DNA from: Rubrobacter_A sp965214435
GTDB lineage: Bacteria > Actinomycetota > Rubrobacteria > Rubrobacterales > Rubrobacteraceae
Length of the DNA stretch: 64,000 bases
Assembly (NCBI GenBank): GCA_965214435.1
Contig: OZ243960.1
Location: 1,116,001 to 1,180,000 of the forward strand
Reading direction: 5' to 3'
The first letter of the stretch is position 1. Each line of letters begins with the position of its first letter. The notes under the pieces are model-generated. The model was given only the letters and a program-made list of their open reading frames with translations. It ran no database searches and was not told where the DNA came from. This document shows positions 8,443 through 16,498 of the stretch, piece by piece. The translations under genes and the position numbers were made by a program.

Positions 8443-9515
8443 GCTACTCCTTCTCCGGCCGCCATCCACTTGCTGACAGCCGCCGTCACTTCTTCAGTGT
8501 CCTTGTCTCCGCCGAGGTCCCTTGTAAGGTGTCCGGTCCCGAGCGCGGTCGAAACCGCCCGCTCTATCCCGGACGCCACGTCCGGACGCCCTAAAGAGTG
8601 GCGGAACATCATCGCCGCAGATAGTATGGTTGCGTAGGGGTTCGCGACCCCCTGCCCGGCGATGTCCGGGGCGCTGCCGTGGACCGGCTCGTAGATACCG
8701 GGCGTCCCAGGCTCCCCGAGAGACGCGCTCGAAAGCATCCCCATCGAGCCCGGTAGCATCGCTGCCTCGTCCGAGAGTATGTCCCCGAAGAGGTTCTCGG
8801 TCACCATCACGTCAAAGCGTTTCGGGTTCTGTATGAGGTACATTGCCGCGGCGTCCACCAGGATGTGCTCGACCTCGACCTCTGGGTAGTCTCCGGCGAC
8901 CTCGCCCACCACGGAGCGCCACAGCCGGCTCGTGGCGAGCACGTTTGCCTTGTCCACCGAGGTGAGACGCCGCTTGCGGCGGCGGGCTGCCTCGAACGCC
9001 ACCCGCGCCACCCGCTCTATCTCCTCGCGGCTATAAGTACAGGTGTCCGTTGCCCGGTCCCCGTCTTCTCCGGCTTCCTCTTTTTCCCCGAAGTACAACC
9101 CGCCGGTCAACTCGCGGACGATCAGGACGTCCACGCCTTTTAGAACCTCCGGTTTCAGACTGGAGTTCGGCACTAGCGCCGGTATAGCCGCCACCGGCCG
9201 CAGGTTCGCGAACGCTCCCAGGTGTTTACGGATCTTTAACAGCCCGGCCTCCGGGCGCACCGTACCCTTATCAAAGTCCGGGTGTCCAACCGCGCCGAGC
9301 AGGACGGCGTCTGAGTTGCGGGCGGCTTCGAGCGTTTCGTCGGATACCGGCTCACCCTCCTCCCGGATGGCGGTACCCCCGATCCGGCGTTCCTCGTACT
9401 CGACCCCGAACCCGTAGTGCTCCGCCGCTGCGTCTACCACCCGCCGCGTGGCCCCGACGACCTCTGGCCCGATGCCGTCGCCGGGCAAGAGCAGTATATT
9501 AAACGTGTCCCTCAT
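8439..9515 (-). CDS. leuB: 3-isopropylmalate dehydrogenase
   Basis: A 358-aa decarboxylating dehydrogenase: LLLPGDGIGPEV at the N-terminus, a TVRPEAGLLKIRK substrate segment, DAAAMYLIQNP, and a C-terminal EPVHGSAPDIAG motif for NAD+ and metal binding. It oxidises 3-isopropylmalate to 2-ketoisocaproate for leucine, and homologues also serve the citramalate route to isoleucine, which fits its coupling to cimA. ATG 9515 follows a strong AGGAGG; an upstream in-frame start would lie within the preceding gene. leuC and leuD are not nearby. Confidence 0.93.
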   Translation of the reverse strand: MRDTFNILLLPGDGIGPEVVGATRRVVDAAAEHYGFGVEYEERRIGGTAIREEGEPVSDETLEAARNSDAVLLGAVGHPDFDKGTVRPEAGLLKIRKHLGAFANLRPVAAIPALVPNSSLKPEVLKGVDVLIVRELTGGLYFGEKEEAGEDGDRATDTCTYSREEIERVARVAFEAARRRKRRLTSVDKANVLATSRLWRSVVGEVAGDYPEVEVEHILVDAAAMYLIQNPKRFDVMVTENLFGDILSDEAAMLPGSMGMLSSASLGEPGTPGIYEPVHGSAPDIAGQGVANPYATILSAAMMFRHSLGRPDVASGIERAVSTALGTGHLTRDLGGDKDTEEVTAAVSKWMAAGEGVA

Positions 9516-9523
9516 GTCTCCTC

Positions 9524-10204
9524 CTAGAACTCCGGCCGGGATGCGAGCCACTCCCGGCCACCGTCGCCTAAGGAGTCGGCGAGTAGTGCCTCGGCCTTCT
9601 CCTCCCCGACGACCTCTGTCTCCACCGTCAGCGCCCGGACCAGTCTTCTCAAAGAGCCGTCCCCGAACCGTTCCACTGCTGCCGACCCGAGCCGGAGCAG
9701 GAGGTTCTGGAAAGACATCTGATCCCGAGCACTAGCCGGGCTCGTAAATTCCCGCACCGTAAAGCGTGGCTCCGGAGCCGCCGCGAGGTGCTCCCCGAGT
9801 GCTAACCCGACCCGCCGGGCGACCGCCGCCGAAGACGACTGCGGGATGAACTCCCGCAACCAGGTCGGCGTTCTCACGGTCTCTTCCCGCAACACAAAGG
9901 CGTGCGCCAGCTCGTGCCACACTACTAGTGGCCACGTCGTCGCCGTCCGGGGCTCTATCGCCGGGGAAAGCTCTACCGGCAACACCAGAACCGGCGGCTC
10001 AACGGCCCGTGTAAAGTACGGCAACCCCGGTGGGTACGGACGCCGACTTTCCCGCGGCGCGGATGTCCAGTCCTCGTCGGCTACCAGCAAGACCTCTATA
10101 TACGGGCTCTCGATCCCCAGGACTTCCGGTAGCTCGCGCAGCCCGTCTTCCAGGTGCGCCAGTACTTCACGCGCCCTCTCGGGGTACTGCAGCGGGTAGG
10201 CCAC
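9524..10204 (-). CDS. HExxH (gluzincin-like) putative metallopeptidase in the leu operon
   Basis: A 226-aa protein without an obvious signal peptide or membrane segment. The central sequence VVWHELAHAF carries a zinc-binding HExxH helix, followed about 20 residues later by REFIPQ, where Glu could be the third ligand; this resembles compact gluzincin domains. Substrate unknown. It sits between leuA and leuB, and its stop is 6 nt before the leuB start, so it is very likely co-transcribed. A role in amino acid biosynthesis is not evident. The GTG start overlaps the end of a hairpin that covers part of its ribosome site. Confidence 0.6.
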   Translation of the reverse strand: MAYPLQYPERAREVLAHLEDGLRELPEVLGIESPYIEVLLVADEDWTSAPRESRRPYPPGLPYFTRAVEPPVLVLPVELSPAIEPRTATTWPLVVWHELAHAFVLREETVRTPTWLREFIPQSSSAAVARRVGLALGEHLAAAPEPRFTVREFTSPASARDQMSFQNLLLRLGSAAVERFGDGSLRRLVRALTVETEVVGEEKAEALLADSLGDGGREWLASRPEF

Positions 10205-10226
10205 GCCACCACCTTCAACGGTGGCG
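10204..10226 (-). promoter_or_regulatory. Hairpin overlapping the ribosome site of the HExxH gene
   Basis: In the - strand transcript, CGCCACC (10226-10220) can pair perfectly with GGTGGCG (10210-10204), a 7-bp stem with a 9-nt loop. The SD-like GAAGGTGG lies partly in the loop and partly in the 3' arm, and the arm ends on the first base of the GTG start. It could reduce translation of this gene relative to leuA and leuB. There is no U-tract, so it is not a convincing terminator. Confidence 0.4.
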
Positions 10227-10282
10227 CGACGTGTGTAGCCGGTTAGTATGACGGCGGTCTTCTGCGAAGCTTTCTCCGACCC

Positions 10283-11830
10283 TTACGGGGTGGTGACCTT
10301 CTGGGCCAGGCGGGTAGCCCCGACCCGGCTCGCGGTGTACACGTTGACCGCCCGCACGTAGGCCCGCGCCGCCGCCTCGACCACGTCCTGGGAGAGACCG
10401 CGTCCGGCGTAGCCCTGTCCCTCGAACTCGACGGTCACGTGCACCTCGCCGAGGGCGTCCTTGCCGCCGGTAACGGCGTCGATCCGGAAGTCCGTCAGAC
10501 GGCCCTTTATGTTCGTGGCCGTGTCTATGGCGCGGAAGACCGCGTCCACCGGACCCTCGCCCTCGGCCTCGGCCTCGAACGTGCCCCCGTCGGCGTGAGA
10601 GATGGTAACCGCCGCCCGGCTCTGGCGTCCCGTCGCCGCGACCACCCGGAAAGCCTCGAAGGCAAACTTGCCCTCAAAAGACCCCACCTCATCGGCGGCT
10701 ATCGCTTCGAGGTCCGCCGCCGTCACGCTCTTCTTGTTGTCCGCTATCTCCTTGAAGCGCCCGAATGCCCGCTTCAGAACCTCGCCTTCGAGGTTGTAAC
10801 CGAGCTCTTCGAGGGCGTCCTTAAGGGCGTGACGGCCGGAGTGTTTGCCGAGAAAGATGTTGTTGCCTTCAAGGCCGATGTCTTTCTGCTGCATGATCTC
10901 GAACGTCCGCCGGTCTTTTAACACCCCGTCCTGGTGTATCCCGGACTCGTGCAGAAAGGCGTTGCGCCCGACGATGGCCTTGTTCGGCGGCACGTCGTAG
11001 CCGGTGATGTTCGAGACCAGCCGCGAGGTGTTGGCGATCTGGCGGGTCTCCGTGCCGACCTCGATGCCGTAGTGGTCGCCGCGCGTCACGAGCGCCATGA
11101 CGAGTTCCTCCAGCGAGGCGTTACCGGCCCGCTCGCCGAGCCCGTTTATGGCAACCTCCACCTGCCCGGCCCCGGCCCGGACCCCGGCGAGCGAGTTCGC
11201 CACCGCCAGGCCGAGATCGTCGTGGCAGTGCACCGACAGAGTACGCTCCGAAAGCTCGGGCACCCGCTCCTGAAGCTCTTTGAGGAACGCCGCGAACTCG
11301 ACCGGCGTCGTATACCCGACCGTATCCGCGATGTTTATAACGTCGGCCCCAGCCTCAACCGCCGCTGCGACCACGTCGGCGAGGTAGCCGATGTCCGTCC
11401 GGGTGGCGTCCATCGGGGAGAACTCTATCTCGTTGCACAGGCTCTTGGCGTAGCGGACCGCCTCGCCGGTACGGGAGAGGATGTCCTTTCGGTTGGAGGC
11501 CATCTGGTGCTCTATGTGCAGGTCTGAGGTGCCGACAAAGGTGTGTATGCGGGGTTTTTCCGACCACTTGACCGCTTCCCAGGCACGTTCGAGGTCTGCG
11601 TCGTGGATGCGGGCGAGGCCGGTGATCTTCGGTCCCTTTACTTCGCTGGCGATGCGGCTGACGGACTCGAAGTCGCCTTCGGAGGTGATCGGGAACCCCG
11701 CCTCTATTACATCCACCTTCAAGCGGGCGAGCTGGTGGGCTATCTCGACCTTTTCCTCCACCGAGAGCGAGATGCCCGGCGACTGCTCGCCGTCCCGCAA
11801 GGTCGTATCGAAAATTTCTACGCGACGCAT
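10283..11830 (-). CDS. leuA: 2-isopropylmalate synthase
   Basis: A 515-aa LeuA of the bacterial short type: FDTTLRDGEQSPG at the N-terminus, SVHCHDDLG and NGLGERAGN in the TIM barrel, LGKHSGRHAL in the linker and a full C-terminal leucine-feedback domain. It condenses acetyl-CoA with 2-ketoisovalerate, the first committed step to leucine. ATG 11830 follows GAGAGAAT. It is first in leuA-HExxH-leuB-cimA and lies downstream of ilvE after a 178-nt gap that contains its own promoter and a predicted attenuator. Confidence 0.95.
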   Translation of the reverse strand: MRRVEIFDTTLRDGEQSPGISLSVEEKVEIAHQLARLKVDVIEAGFPITSEGDFESVSRIASEVKGPKITGLARIHDADLERAWEAVKWSEKPRIHTFVGTSDLHIEHQMASNRKDILSRTGEAVRYAKSLCNEIEFSPMDATRTDIGYLADVVAAAVEAGADVINIADTVGYTTPVEFAAFLKELQERVPELSERTLSVHCHDDLGLAVANSLAGVRAGAGQVEVAINGLGERAGNASLEELVMALVTRGDHYGIEVGTETRQIANTSRLVSNITGYDVPPNKAIVGRNAFLHESGIHQDGVLKDRRTFEIMQQKDIGLEGNNIFLGKHSGRHALKDALEELGYNLEGEVLKRAFGRFKEIADNKKSVTAADLEAIAADEVGSFEGKFAFEAFRVVAATGRQSRAAVTISHADGGTFEAEAEGEGPVDAVFRAIDTATNIKGRLTDFRIDAVTGGKDALGEVHVTVEFEGQGYAGRGLSQDVVEAAARAYVRAVNVYTASRVGATRLAQKVTTP

Positions 11831-11891
11831 ACTATTCTCTCTTTCTACGCTAGTGCAAGTTTGTTGGTTCGAGGCTACGGCTGAGAATTTA

Positions 11892-11957
11892 GGTGGCCGC
11901 CGGACCAGAACGCCCGGTCAGGAACCGGGCCTGTTAATTCGCCCGGTAGCGGCCACC
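11892..11957 (-). promoter_or_regulatory. leuA attenuator-type RNA structure
   Basis: Three short segments can pair in alternative ways: ACCGGGC (11947-11941) with GCCCGGT (11930-11924), or GCCCGGT with ACCGGGC (11918-11912). Both lie inside a perfect 9-bp closing stem, GGTGGCCGC (11957-11949) with GCGGCCACC (11900-11892). The first arms are within the leader-peptide coding region and its stop codon is at the start of the third arm, so ribosome position would select the pairing. No run of T follows, so the output may be Rho- or translation-dependent. Ribosome-mediated attenuation of leuA is established in actinobacteria; this instance is inferred. Confidence 0.62.
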
Positions 11958-11992
11958 CTGGTTAGTCGTAGAATGTTGAGAGAAGTACCCAC
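11918..11992 (-). CDS. leuA leader peptide
   Basis: A 24-codon ORF, GTG to TGA. The middle reads N-I-L-R-L-T-R-V, with two closely spaced CTA leucine codons, which are scarce in this GC-rich DNA. There is no Shine-Dalgarno; instead a -10-like TACTAA ends 8 nt before the GTG, suggesting a leaderless mRNA. Its last codons overlap the alternative hairpins of the attenuator, as expected if stalling at Leu codons controls leuA. Confidence 0.55.
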   Translation of the reverse strand: MGTSLNILRLTRVAATGRINRPGS

Positions 11993-12000
11993 GTGAGCCG

Positions 12001-12031
12001 TTAGTATGTCAGCCGGTCGCTTTCTGTGCAA
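12001..12031 (-). promoter_or_regulatory. Predicted leuA promoter
   Basis: On the - strand, TTGCAC (12031-12026) and TACTAA (12006-12001) are 19 bp apart, inside and just after the end of ilvE. The -10 ends 8 nt before the leader-peptide GTG. The long spacer weakens the call. Confidence 0.4.
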
Positions 12032-12980
12032 CCTCGACGGGTACGGTCCACTCGCCGTAGTCCGGGTTGTCGCCCCGGGCGGCCCGGAAGTACAGGTCCT
12101 GCAACCGGCTCGCGACTTCTCCCATTTCCCCGCTGCCTATCGGGCGACCGTCGATCTCCACGACCGGGGCTATCTGGAAGCCGGTGCCGGTCAGGAATAC
12201 CTCGTCGGCAACGTAAAGCTCCGTGCGGCCGATGTCGCGCTGGAGCGTCTCCATACCAAGCTCTCTATCCGCAAGCTCCATGACCGCGTCGCGGGTAATA
12301 CCCTCCAGGATACCGGCGGTCGGCGGCGGCGTGAGTAGCTGTCCCTTGCGGACGAGGAATATGTTGGCCGCGCTCGCCTCTGAGACGTAGCCGTCGTGGG
12401 TCAGGAATATGGCGTCGTCGTAGCCTACCCTCTGGGCGTCGTCCACGGCGAGGGCGGTGTTGATGTACGAGCCGGTAAGCTTTGCGCGGGCGGGGATTGC
12501 ATTGTCCGACGTCCGCCGCCAGGAGGAGACGGCGCACCGGAGACCGGTAAGCTCCACGTAGTTGCCCATCGGGACGGTGAAGATGGAAAGCTCGGCGTCG
12601 AGCGCCAGCTTGACCCCGACGGACTCGGCAGACTTGTAGGCCAGCGGCCGGATGTAGGTGTCCTGGCGCGGGGCGTTGCGGCGCAGTATCTCCTGCGTGA
12701 TCTCGCACAACTCGTCCACCGTGTGCGGCAACTCTATTCGCAGCAGGCGGCACGACTTCTCAAAGCGCTCGTAGTGCTCCCGGAGCTTCAAGACGTGGAG
12801 CGTGCCCTTCTCCTCGCTCCAGTAGGCCCGGATGCCCTCGAAGACGCCGGTCCCGTAGTTCAAGGCGTGGGTCGCCGGGGAGAGCCGCACGTCGCCGAGC
12901 TTTACAAAGTCGCCGCCGTGGTAGGCCCAGTCTTCGTCCGACGCGGCGAAAGCTTTGCGTTCTGCAGGCTCCGGGCTCAT
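12009..12980 (-). CDS. ilvE: Branched-chain amino acid aminotransferase
   Basis: A 323-aa class IV PLP aminotransferase. It has the N-terminal LNYGTGVFEGIRAY, the PLP lysine in the ARAKLTGSY segment, EASAANIF in the cofactor pocket and the GTGFQIAPV phosphate cup. It makes Val, Leu and Ile from their keto acids. ATG 12980 overlaps the ilvC stop as ATGA, so translation is coupled. It is the last gene of the ilvBNCE unit; its 3' end carries the leuA promoter. Confidence 0.94.
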   Translation of the reverse strand: MSPEPAERKAFAASDEDWAYHGGDFVKLGDVRLSPATHALNYGTGVFEGIRAYWSEEKGTLHVLKLREHYERFEKSCRLLRIELPHTVDELCEITQEILRRNAPRQDTYIRPLAYKSAESVGVKLALDAELSIFTVPMGNYVELTGLRCAVSSWRRTSDNAIPARAKLTGSYINTALAVDDAQRVGYDDAIFLTHDGYVSEASAANIFLVRKGQLLTPPPTAGILEGITRDAVMELADRELGMETLQRDIGRTELYVADEVFLTGTGFQIAPVVEIDGRPIGSGEMGEVASRLQDLYFRAARGDNPDYGEWTVPVEVAQKATG

Positions 12981-13999
12981 CTCCCACCTCCCACGCTGTC
13001 TCCAGCCGGGGCTTCCGCGCCCTCGGCGGCCAGCGCCCGCAGGTCCTTGCCGACCTTTGTTACCGGAAGCTCTGCTTCCCGGTTGCGCATTGCCAGGAAG
13101 CTCGCGCCCCCGGCCTGGTTCTCAAGGACCCAGTCGCGAGCAAATCGGCCGCTCTGGATATCGGTGAGTATGTCCTTCATGCGGTCTTTTACGCCGTCGT
13201 CTATAAGGCGGGGACCGGCGGTGTAGTCGCCGTACTCGGCGGTGTTGGAGATCGAGTACCGCATATTTTCGAGGCCGCCCTCGTAGATCAGGTCCACGAT
13301 CAGCTTCAACTCGTTTACACACTCGTAGTACGCGAGTTCCGGCTGGTAGCCGGCGTCCACGAGCGTCTCGAAACCGGCTTTCAAGAGCGCCGTCAGCCCG
13401 CCGCAGAGCACGGCCTGTTCCCCGAAGAGGTCCGTCTCGGTCTCCTCGGCGAAGGTCGTCTCCAGGACTCCGGCCCGGCCGCACCCGATGCCGCGGGCGT
13501 AGGAGAGAACGAGGTCCCGCGCCCGCCCGCTGGCGTCGTTGCCGACCGCAAAAAGGGCCGGCATCCCCTTGCCCTCGGTGTACAACCGCCGTAGCACGTG
13601 CCCCGGACCTTTAGGAGCAACGAGCCCGAGGTCTACTTCCTCCGGGACCTGGATCTGGTTGAAGTGAATATTGAAGCCGTGGGCGAAGAGGAACAGCATC
13701 CCCTCCGAGAGGTTCGGCGCGACGTGCTCGGTAAATACCGCCGGCTGGCGCTCGTCCGGCAGGAGCATCATCACCGCGTCGGCCCACCGTACGGCGTCCG
13801 CGGTCGTCATTACCTCGAAGCCCGCGTCTTCGGCGGCGGACCAACTCTTCGAGCCTTTATACAGCCCGACGGCGACCTCGCCGCCGGAGTCCTTGAGGTT
13901 GCGGGCGTGGGCGTGACCCTGGCTGCCGTAACCCAAAACTGCAACCTTCCGGCGCAGTATCTCGTCTCCGATGTCCGATTCTCGATATACCCGGGCCAT
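12977..13999 (-). CDS. ilvC: Ketol-acid reductoisomerase (class I)
   Basis: A 340-aa class I enzyme. The N-terminal Rossmann domain has GYGSQGHAHA and a GLYKGSKS cofactor loop; the C-terminal knotted domain has APKGPGH, TFAEETETDLFGEQ (metal-binding acidic residues) and CVNELKLIVDL. It isomerises and reduces acetolactate or acetohydroxybutyrate with NAD(P)H. It begins 2 nt beyond the ilvN stop, and its stop overlaps ilvE. Confidence 0.96.
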   Translation of the reverse strand: MARVYRESDIGDEILRRKVAVLGYGSQGHAHARNLKDSGGEVAVGLYKGSKSWSAAEDAGFEVMTTADAVRWADAVMMLLPDERQPAVFTEHVAPNLSEGMLFLFAHGFNIHFNQIQVPEEVDLGLVAPKGPGHVLRRLYTEGKGMPALFAVGNDASGRARDLVLSYARGIGCGRAGVLETTFAEETETDLFGEQAVLCGGLTALLKAGFETLVDAGYQPELAYYECVNELKLIVDLIYEGGLENMRYSISNTAEYGDYTAGPRLIDDGVKDRMKDILTDIQSGRFARDWVLENQAGGASFLAMRNREAELPVTKVGKDLRALAAEGAEAPAGDSVGGGR

Positions 14000-14000
14000 G

Positions 14001-14489
14001 TTATTCCCCTCCGTTCCCCGGCCGGGCGAGAGGCCCGAGCCTTACCAGGTCTCTTACTCCGTCGAGGCCCGAGAGCCAGCTTTCTAACTTCTCAGGCTCC
14101 CCGGACGCCACGACCGTACCACCATCTTCATGCACCGCTACTCCGGTTGCGGCCGCAGACTCTTTCCAGCCGGCGTCGGATACTTTCAGTAGTACGACCA
14201 TGATGCTTTCCTCGGCGGTTTCTATATTCTGCACGTCTTCGAGCGCGGAGAGGATCATGGTGTACCGCCGCGCCGCCTCCGGCGGGCAGTCGAATATTAG
14301 CGTCGCCCGCATGCCCCGCGTGTCGTAACCCAGCGCAAAGCCGCTGACCGGCATGCGCTTGTTCTGGATCGTCATCAGTAGGCGGTTCAGGGCGAGCGGT
14401 CCGCCGGTAAAGCTGACCTCCACGGTGTTCGGGTTTTTCGTTTCCATGCCGGTCGAACTACTGGAAGCTTCCCGGGTCTCGCTAGGCAC
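14001..14489 (-). CDS. ilvN: Acetolactate synthase small (regulatory) subunit, divergent
   Basis: A 162-aa protein in the ilvN position. An ACT-like beta-alpha segment (VEVSFTGGPLALNRLL... then ALGYD, IFDCP) is recognisable near residues 21-95, but sequence similarity to classical IlvN/IlvH is low and the C-terminal half is reduced. It probably binds the IlvB catalytic subunit and confers valine feedback. The GTG start at 14489 overlaps the ilvB stop; an internal ATG at 14447 is an alternative because neither has a strong ribosome site. Confidence 0.72.
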   Translation of the reverse strand: MPSETREASSSSTGMETKNPNTVEVSFTGGPLALNRLLMTIQNKRMPVSGFALGYDTRGMRATLIFDCPPEAARRYTMILSALEDVQNIETAEESIMVVLLKVSDAGWKESAAATGVAVHEDGGTVVASGEPEKLESWLSGLDGVRDLVRLGPLARPGNGGE

Positions 14490-16182
14490 TGGTGTCTTCG
14501 ATCATCTCGCCGACGCTCATGCCGCTCGGGATCATGGGGTAGACGTTGGCCTCCGGGTCGATGCGGAAGTCGAGGATGGTGCACCCCTGACGCTCCTGAG
14601 CCCACCGGACGGCTTCCTCGACGTCGTCGCCCTCTTCGACAGCTCTGGCTGCGAGACCGTAGGCGGCGGCGAGTTCGGGATAGTCGGGGCCGGTGATCGG
14701 GGTCTGAGAGTAGCGGTCGCGGTGGAAGAAGTGCTGCCACTGGCGGACCATGCCGAGGTAGCCGTTGTTCAAAATGGCAACGTTTATGTTGAGCCCGAAG
14801 TCCCGGATGGTCGCAAGCTCCTGGAGGTTCATCTGGAAGCCACCGTCCCCGGCCACAACCCACACGTTATCGTCCGGGTACGCGAACGCTACACCCATCG
14901 CCGCCGGGAGCGCGAAGCCCATCGTGCCGAGGCCGCCACTGGTTATGAGGCTGTTCGGCTTGGTGAACTTGAAGAACTGCGCGGTCCACATCTGGTGCTG
15001 ACCGACGTCGCTGACAATGCGGACGTCGCCATCCGTAACGTCCCGGATGGCGTCCATGATGCGGATCGGGCCGTACTTGCCCCTGGCCGCCGCCTCGCGG
15101 GCTTTCTCAGGCTCTTGCATTTTGGCTATTTCTTCGCGCCACTCGCTGTAGCCGTCCTCGCGGACAGTTTCCACGTGCCCGAGGACGCCGCGCAGGGCCA
15201 TCTTGGCGTCGGCGGCGACGCCGACGGTCGGCTTTATCACCTTACCGAGTTCTGAGGGGTCCACGTCTATGTGGACGAGCTTCGCGTTCTGGGCGAACTT
15301 GTCCACAGCGCCCGTGATCCGGTCATCAAACCGCATCCCGACCGCGAACAAGAGGTCGGACTTGTCTATCGCTCGGTTGACGCTCGCGGCCCCGTGCATG
15401 CCGGGCCAGCCGAGGTACAGCGGGTGATCCTCCGGGAACGCGCTAACCCCGAGCAGCGTGGTGACGACCGGCACCCCGAGCCTCTCGGCGAGCAGCCGCA
15501 ACTCTTTCTCGGCCCCCGAAAGCGTGACCCCATGACCGGCCAGGATGAGCGGTTTCTTGGCCCGCCGCAGGAGTGTGGCGGCGGCTTCTATGGCCGGAGA
15601 GGAGACCGGAGCCTCGGCTTCCCGGAGCCTGCGGTATCCGCCCTCGCGTGTGGCGGCGAACTGCACATCTTTTGGCACGTCTATAAGGACCGGTCCGGGG
15701 CGGCCGGAGCGGGCTATCTCGAACGCCCGGCGCATCGTCGGGTAGAGCTCGTCCGGGTCCTCGACGAGGAAGGAGTGCTTGGTAAAGGGGAGTGTCATGC
15801 CCATGACGTTGGTCTCCTGGAAAGAGTCCTTGCCGAGCGCGGGCCGGCCGACCTGGCCGGTTATAGCTACCATCGGCACGGAGTCCATCTGGGCGGTGGC
15901 GAGCCCGGTGACCAGGTTGGTGGCACCGGGGCCGCTGGTCGCGACACACACGCCAACCTCGCCGGTCGAGCGGGCGTAGCCGTCGGCGGCGTGGGCGGCG
16001 GCCTGTTCGTGGCGGGTGAGGATGTGCTTTAGCGGGTAGTCGTAAAGCGCGTCGTAGAACGGCATGATCGCCCCTCCCGGATACCCGAAGAGGTACTCGA
16101 CCCCTTCATCCAAAAGCGCCTCGCACATGGCCTCGCTGCCGGTTCGCGGTTTGTATTCGATGTTAAGCGCGGTATTTTCCAC
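14482..16182 (-). CDS. ilvB: Acetolactate synthase large (catalytic) subunit
   Basis: A 566-aa ThDP enzyme: N-terminal FGYPGGAIMPFYDAL with the catalytic Glu region (RHEQAAAHAADGYAR), central FAD domain, and C-terminal ThDP/Mg motif VAGDGGFQMNLQEL with NNGYLGMVRQWQ. It condenses two pyruvates, or pyruvate with 2-ketobutyrate. It is the first gene of ilvBNCE, with a long 5' leader that contains a predicted attenuator; the ATG at 16182 is preceded by AATGGGGTAACC. Confidence 0.95.
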   Translation of the reverse strand: MENTALNIEYKPRTGSEAMCEALLDEGVEYLFGYPGGAIMPFYDALYDYPLKHILTRHEQAAAHAADGYARSTGEVGVCVATSGPGATNLVTGLATAQMDSVPMVAITGQVGRPALGKDSFQETNVMGMTLPFTKHSFLVEDPDELYPTMRRAFEIARSGRPGPVLIDVPKDVQFAATREGGYRRLREAEAPVSSPAIEAAATLLRRAKKPLILAGHGVTLSGAEKELRLLAERLGVPVVTTLLGVSAFPEDHPLYLGWPGMHGAASVNRAIDKSDLLFAVGMRFDDRITGAVDKFAQNAKLVHIDVDPSELGKVIKPTVGVAADAKMALRGVLGHVETVREDGYSEWREEIAKMQEPEKAREAAARGKYGPIRIMDAIRDVTDGDVRIVSDVGQHQMWTAQFFKFTKPNSLITSGGLGTMGFALPAAMGVAFAYPDDNVWVVAGDGGFQMNLQELATIRDFGLNINVAILNNGYLGMVRQWQHFFHRDRYSQTPITGPDYPELAAAYGLAARAVEEGDDVEEAVRWAQERQGCTILDFRIDPEANVYPMIPSGMSVGEMIEDTSA

Positions 16183-16223
16183 GGTTACCCCATTTATTAT
16201 GACGGTTAATTAACTACTGTCAG

Positions 16224-16265
16224 AAAACTTGGCCGGGAACGGGGACTTGCCCCGTGGTTACGGCC
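16224..16265 (-). terminator. Attenuator terminator upstream of ilvB
   Basis: In the - strand transcript GGCCG (16265-16261) pairs with CGGCC (16235-16231), enclosing a second strong hairpin ACGGGG/CCCCGT, and the stem is followed by AAGTTTTCT (16230-16222). This intrinsic-terminator shape lies about 40 nt before ilvB and immediately after the leader-peptide stop, the expected place for a regulated terminator. Confidence 0.68.
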
Positions 16266-16433
16266 TCAGGCGGGTCGGATGACACTATCCCGGCCCGCCC
16301 GAATAATTAGTCGGGTGGGTAGGATGGAGCCATCCCTGGGTACTCGTGGGTGAATTGGCGGTACGAGTTGGTGAGAGAGGTCTAGCTTGAGACCGAGGAT
16401 CTGCATCTGCGATTCTTTTGAAACTCCGCTCAA
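16266..16433 (-). CDS. ilvB leader peptide
   Basis: A 55-codon ORF from TTG 16433, chosen because AGAGGAGAC lies 5 nt upstream; ATG 16406 (46 codons) and GTG 16463 are in-frame alternatives. It is rich in branched-chain residues: I-L-G-L-K-L-D-L early, and R-L-I-I-R near the end, encoded by CTA ATT ATT (16310-16302), codons uncommon here. That codon run lies in the loop of a CCCGA/TCGGG hairpin and is followed by a GGCGGG/CCCGCC hairpin (16299-16269), then the terminator. Stalling there would rearrange the hairpins. It is longer than typical ilvB leader peptides, which lowers confidence in the exact start. Confidence 0.58.
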   Translation of the reverse strand: MSGVSKESQMQILGLKLDLSHQLVPPIHPRVPRDGSILPTRLIIRAGRDSVIRPA

Positions 16434-16469
16434 GAGTCTCCTCTTCAACCCGTTTGCCGTCACTCCAGA

Positions 16470-16498
16470 GGTTAAGCCATCTTGTATCCGCTTGTCAA
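16470..16498 (-). promoter_or_regulatory. Predicted ilvB promoter
   Basis: TTGACA (16498-16493), a perfect -35, is 17 bp from TTAACC (16475-16470), a weak -10, on the - strand. It lies about 40 nt upstream of the leader-peptide start and would give a leader of roughly 280 nt before ilvB. Confidence 0.5.

Noticed and set aside
12396..13226. 276-codon + strand frame across ilvE/ilvC
   Set aside because: Antisense to two strongly supported genes; its composition is that of a shadow frame.
16311..16400. T-box riboswitch upstream of ilvB
   Set aside because: The conserved T-box antiterminator core (AGGGTGGNACCGCG) is absent; GGGATGGCTCC only superficially resembles it. Leader-peptide attenuation fits better.
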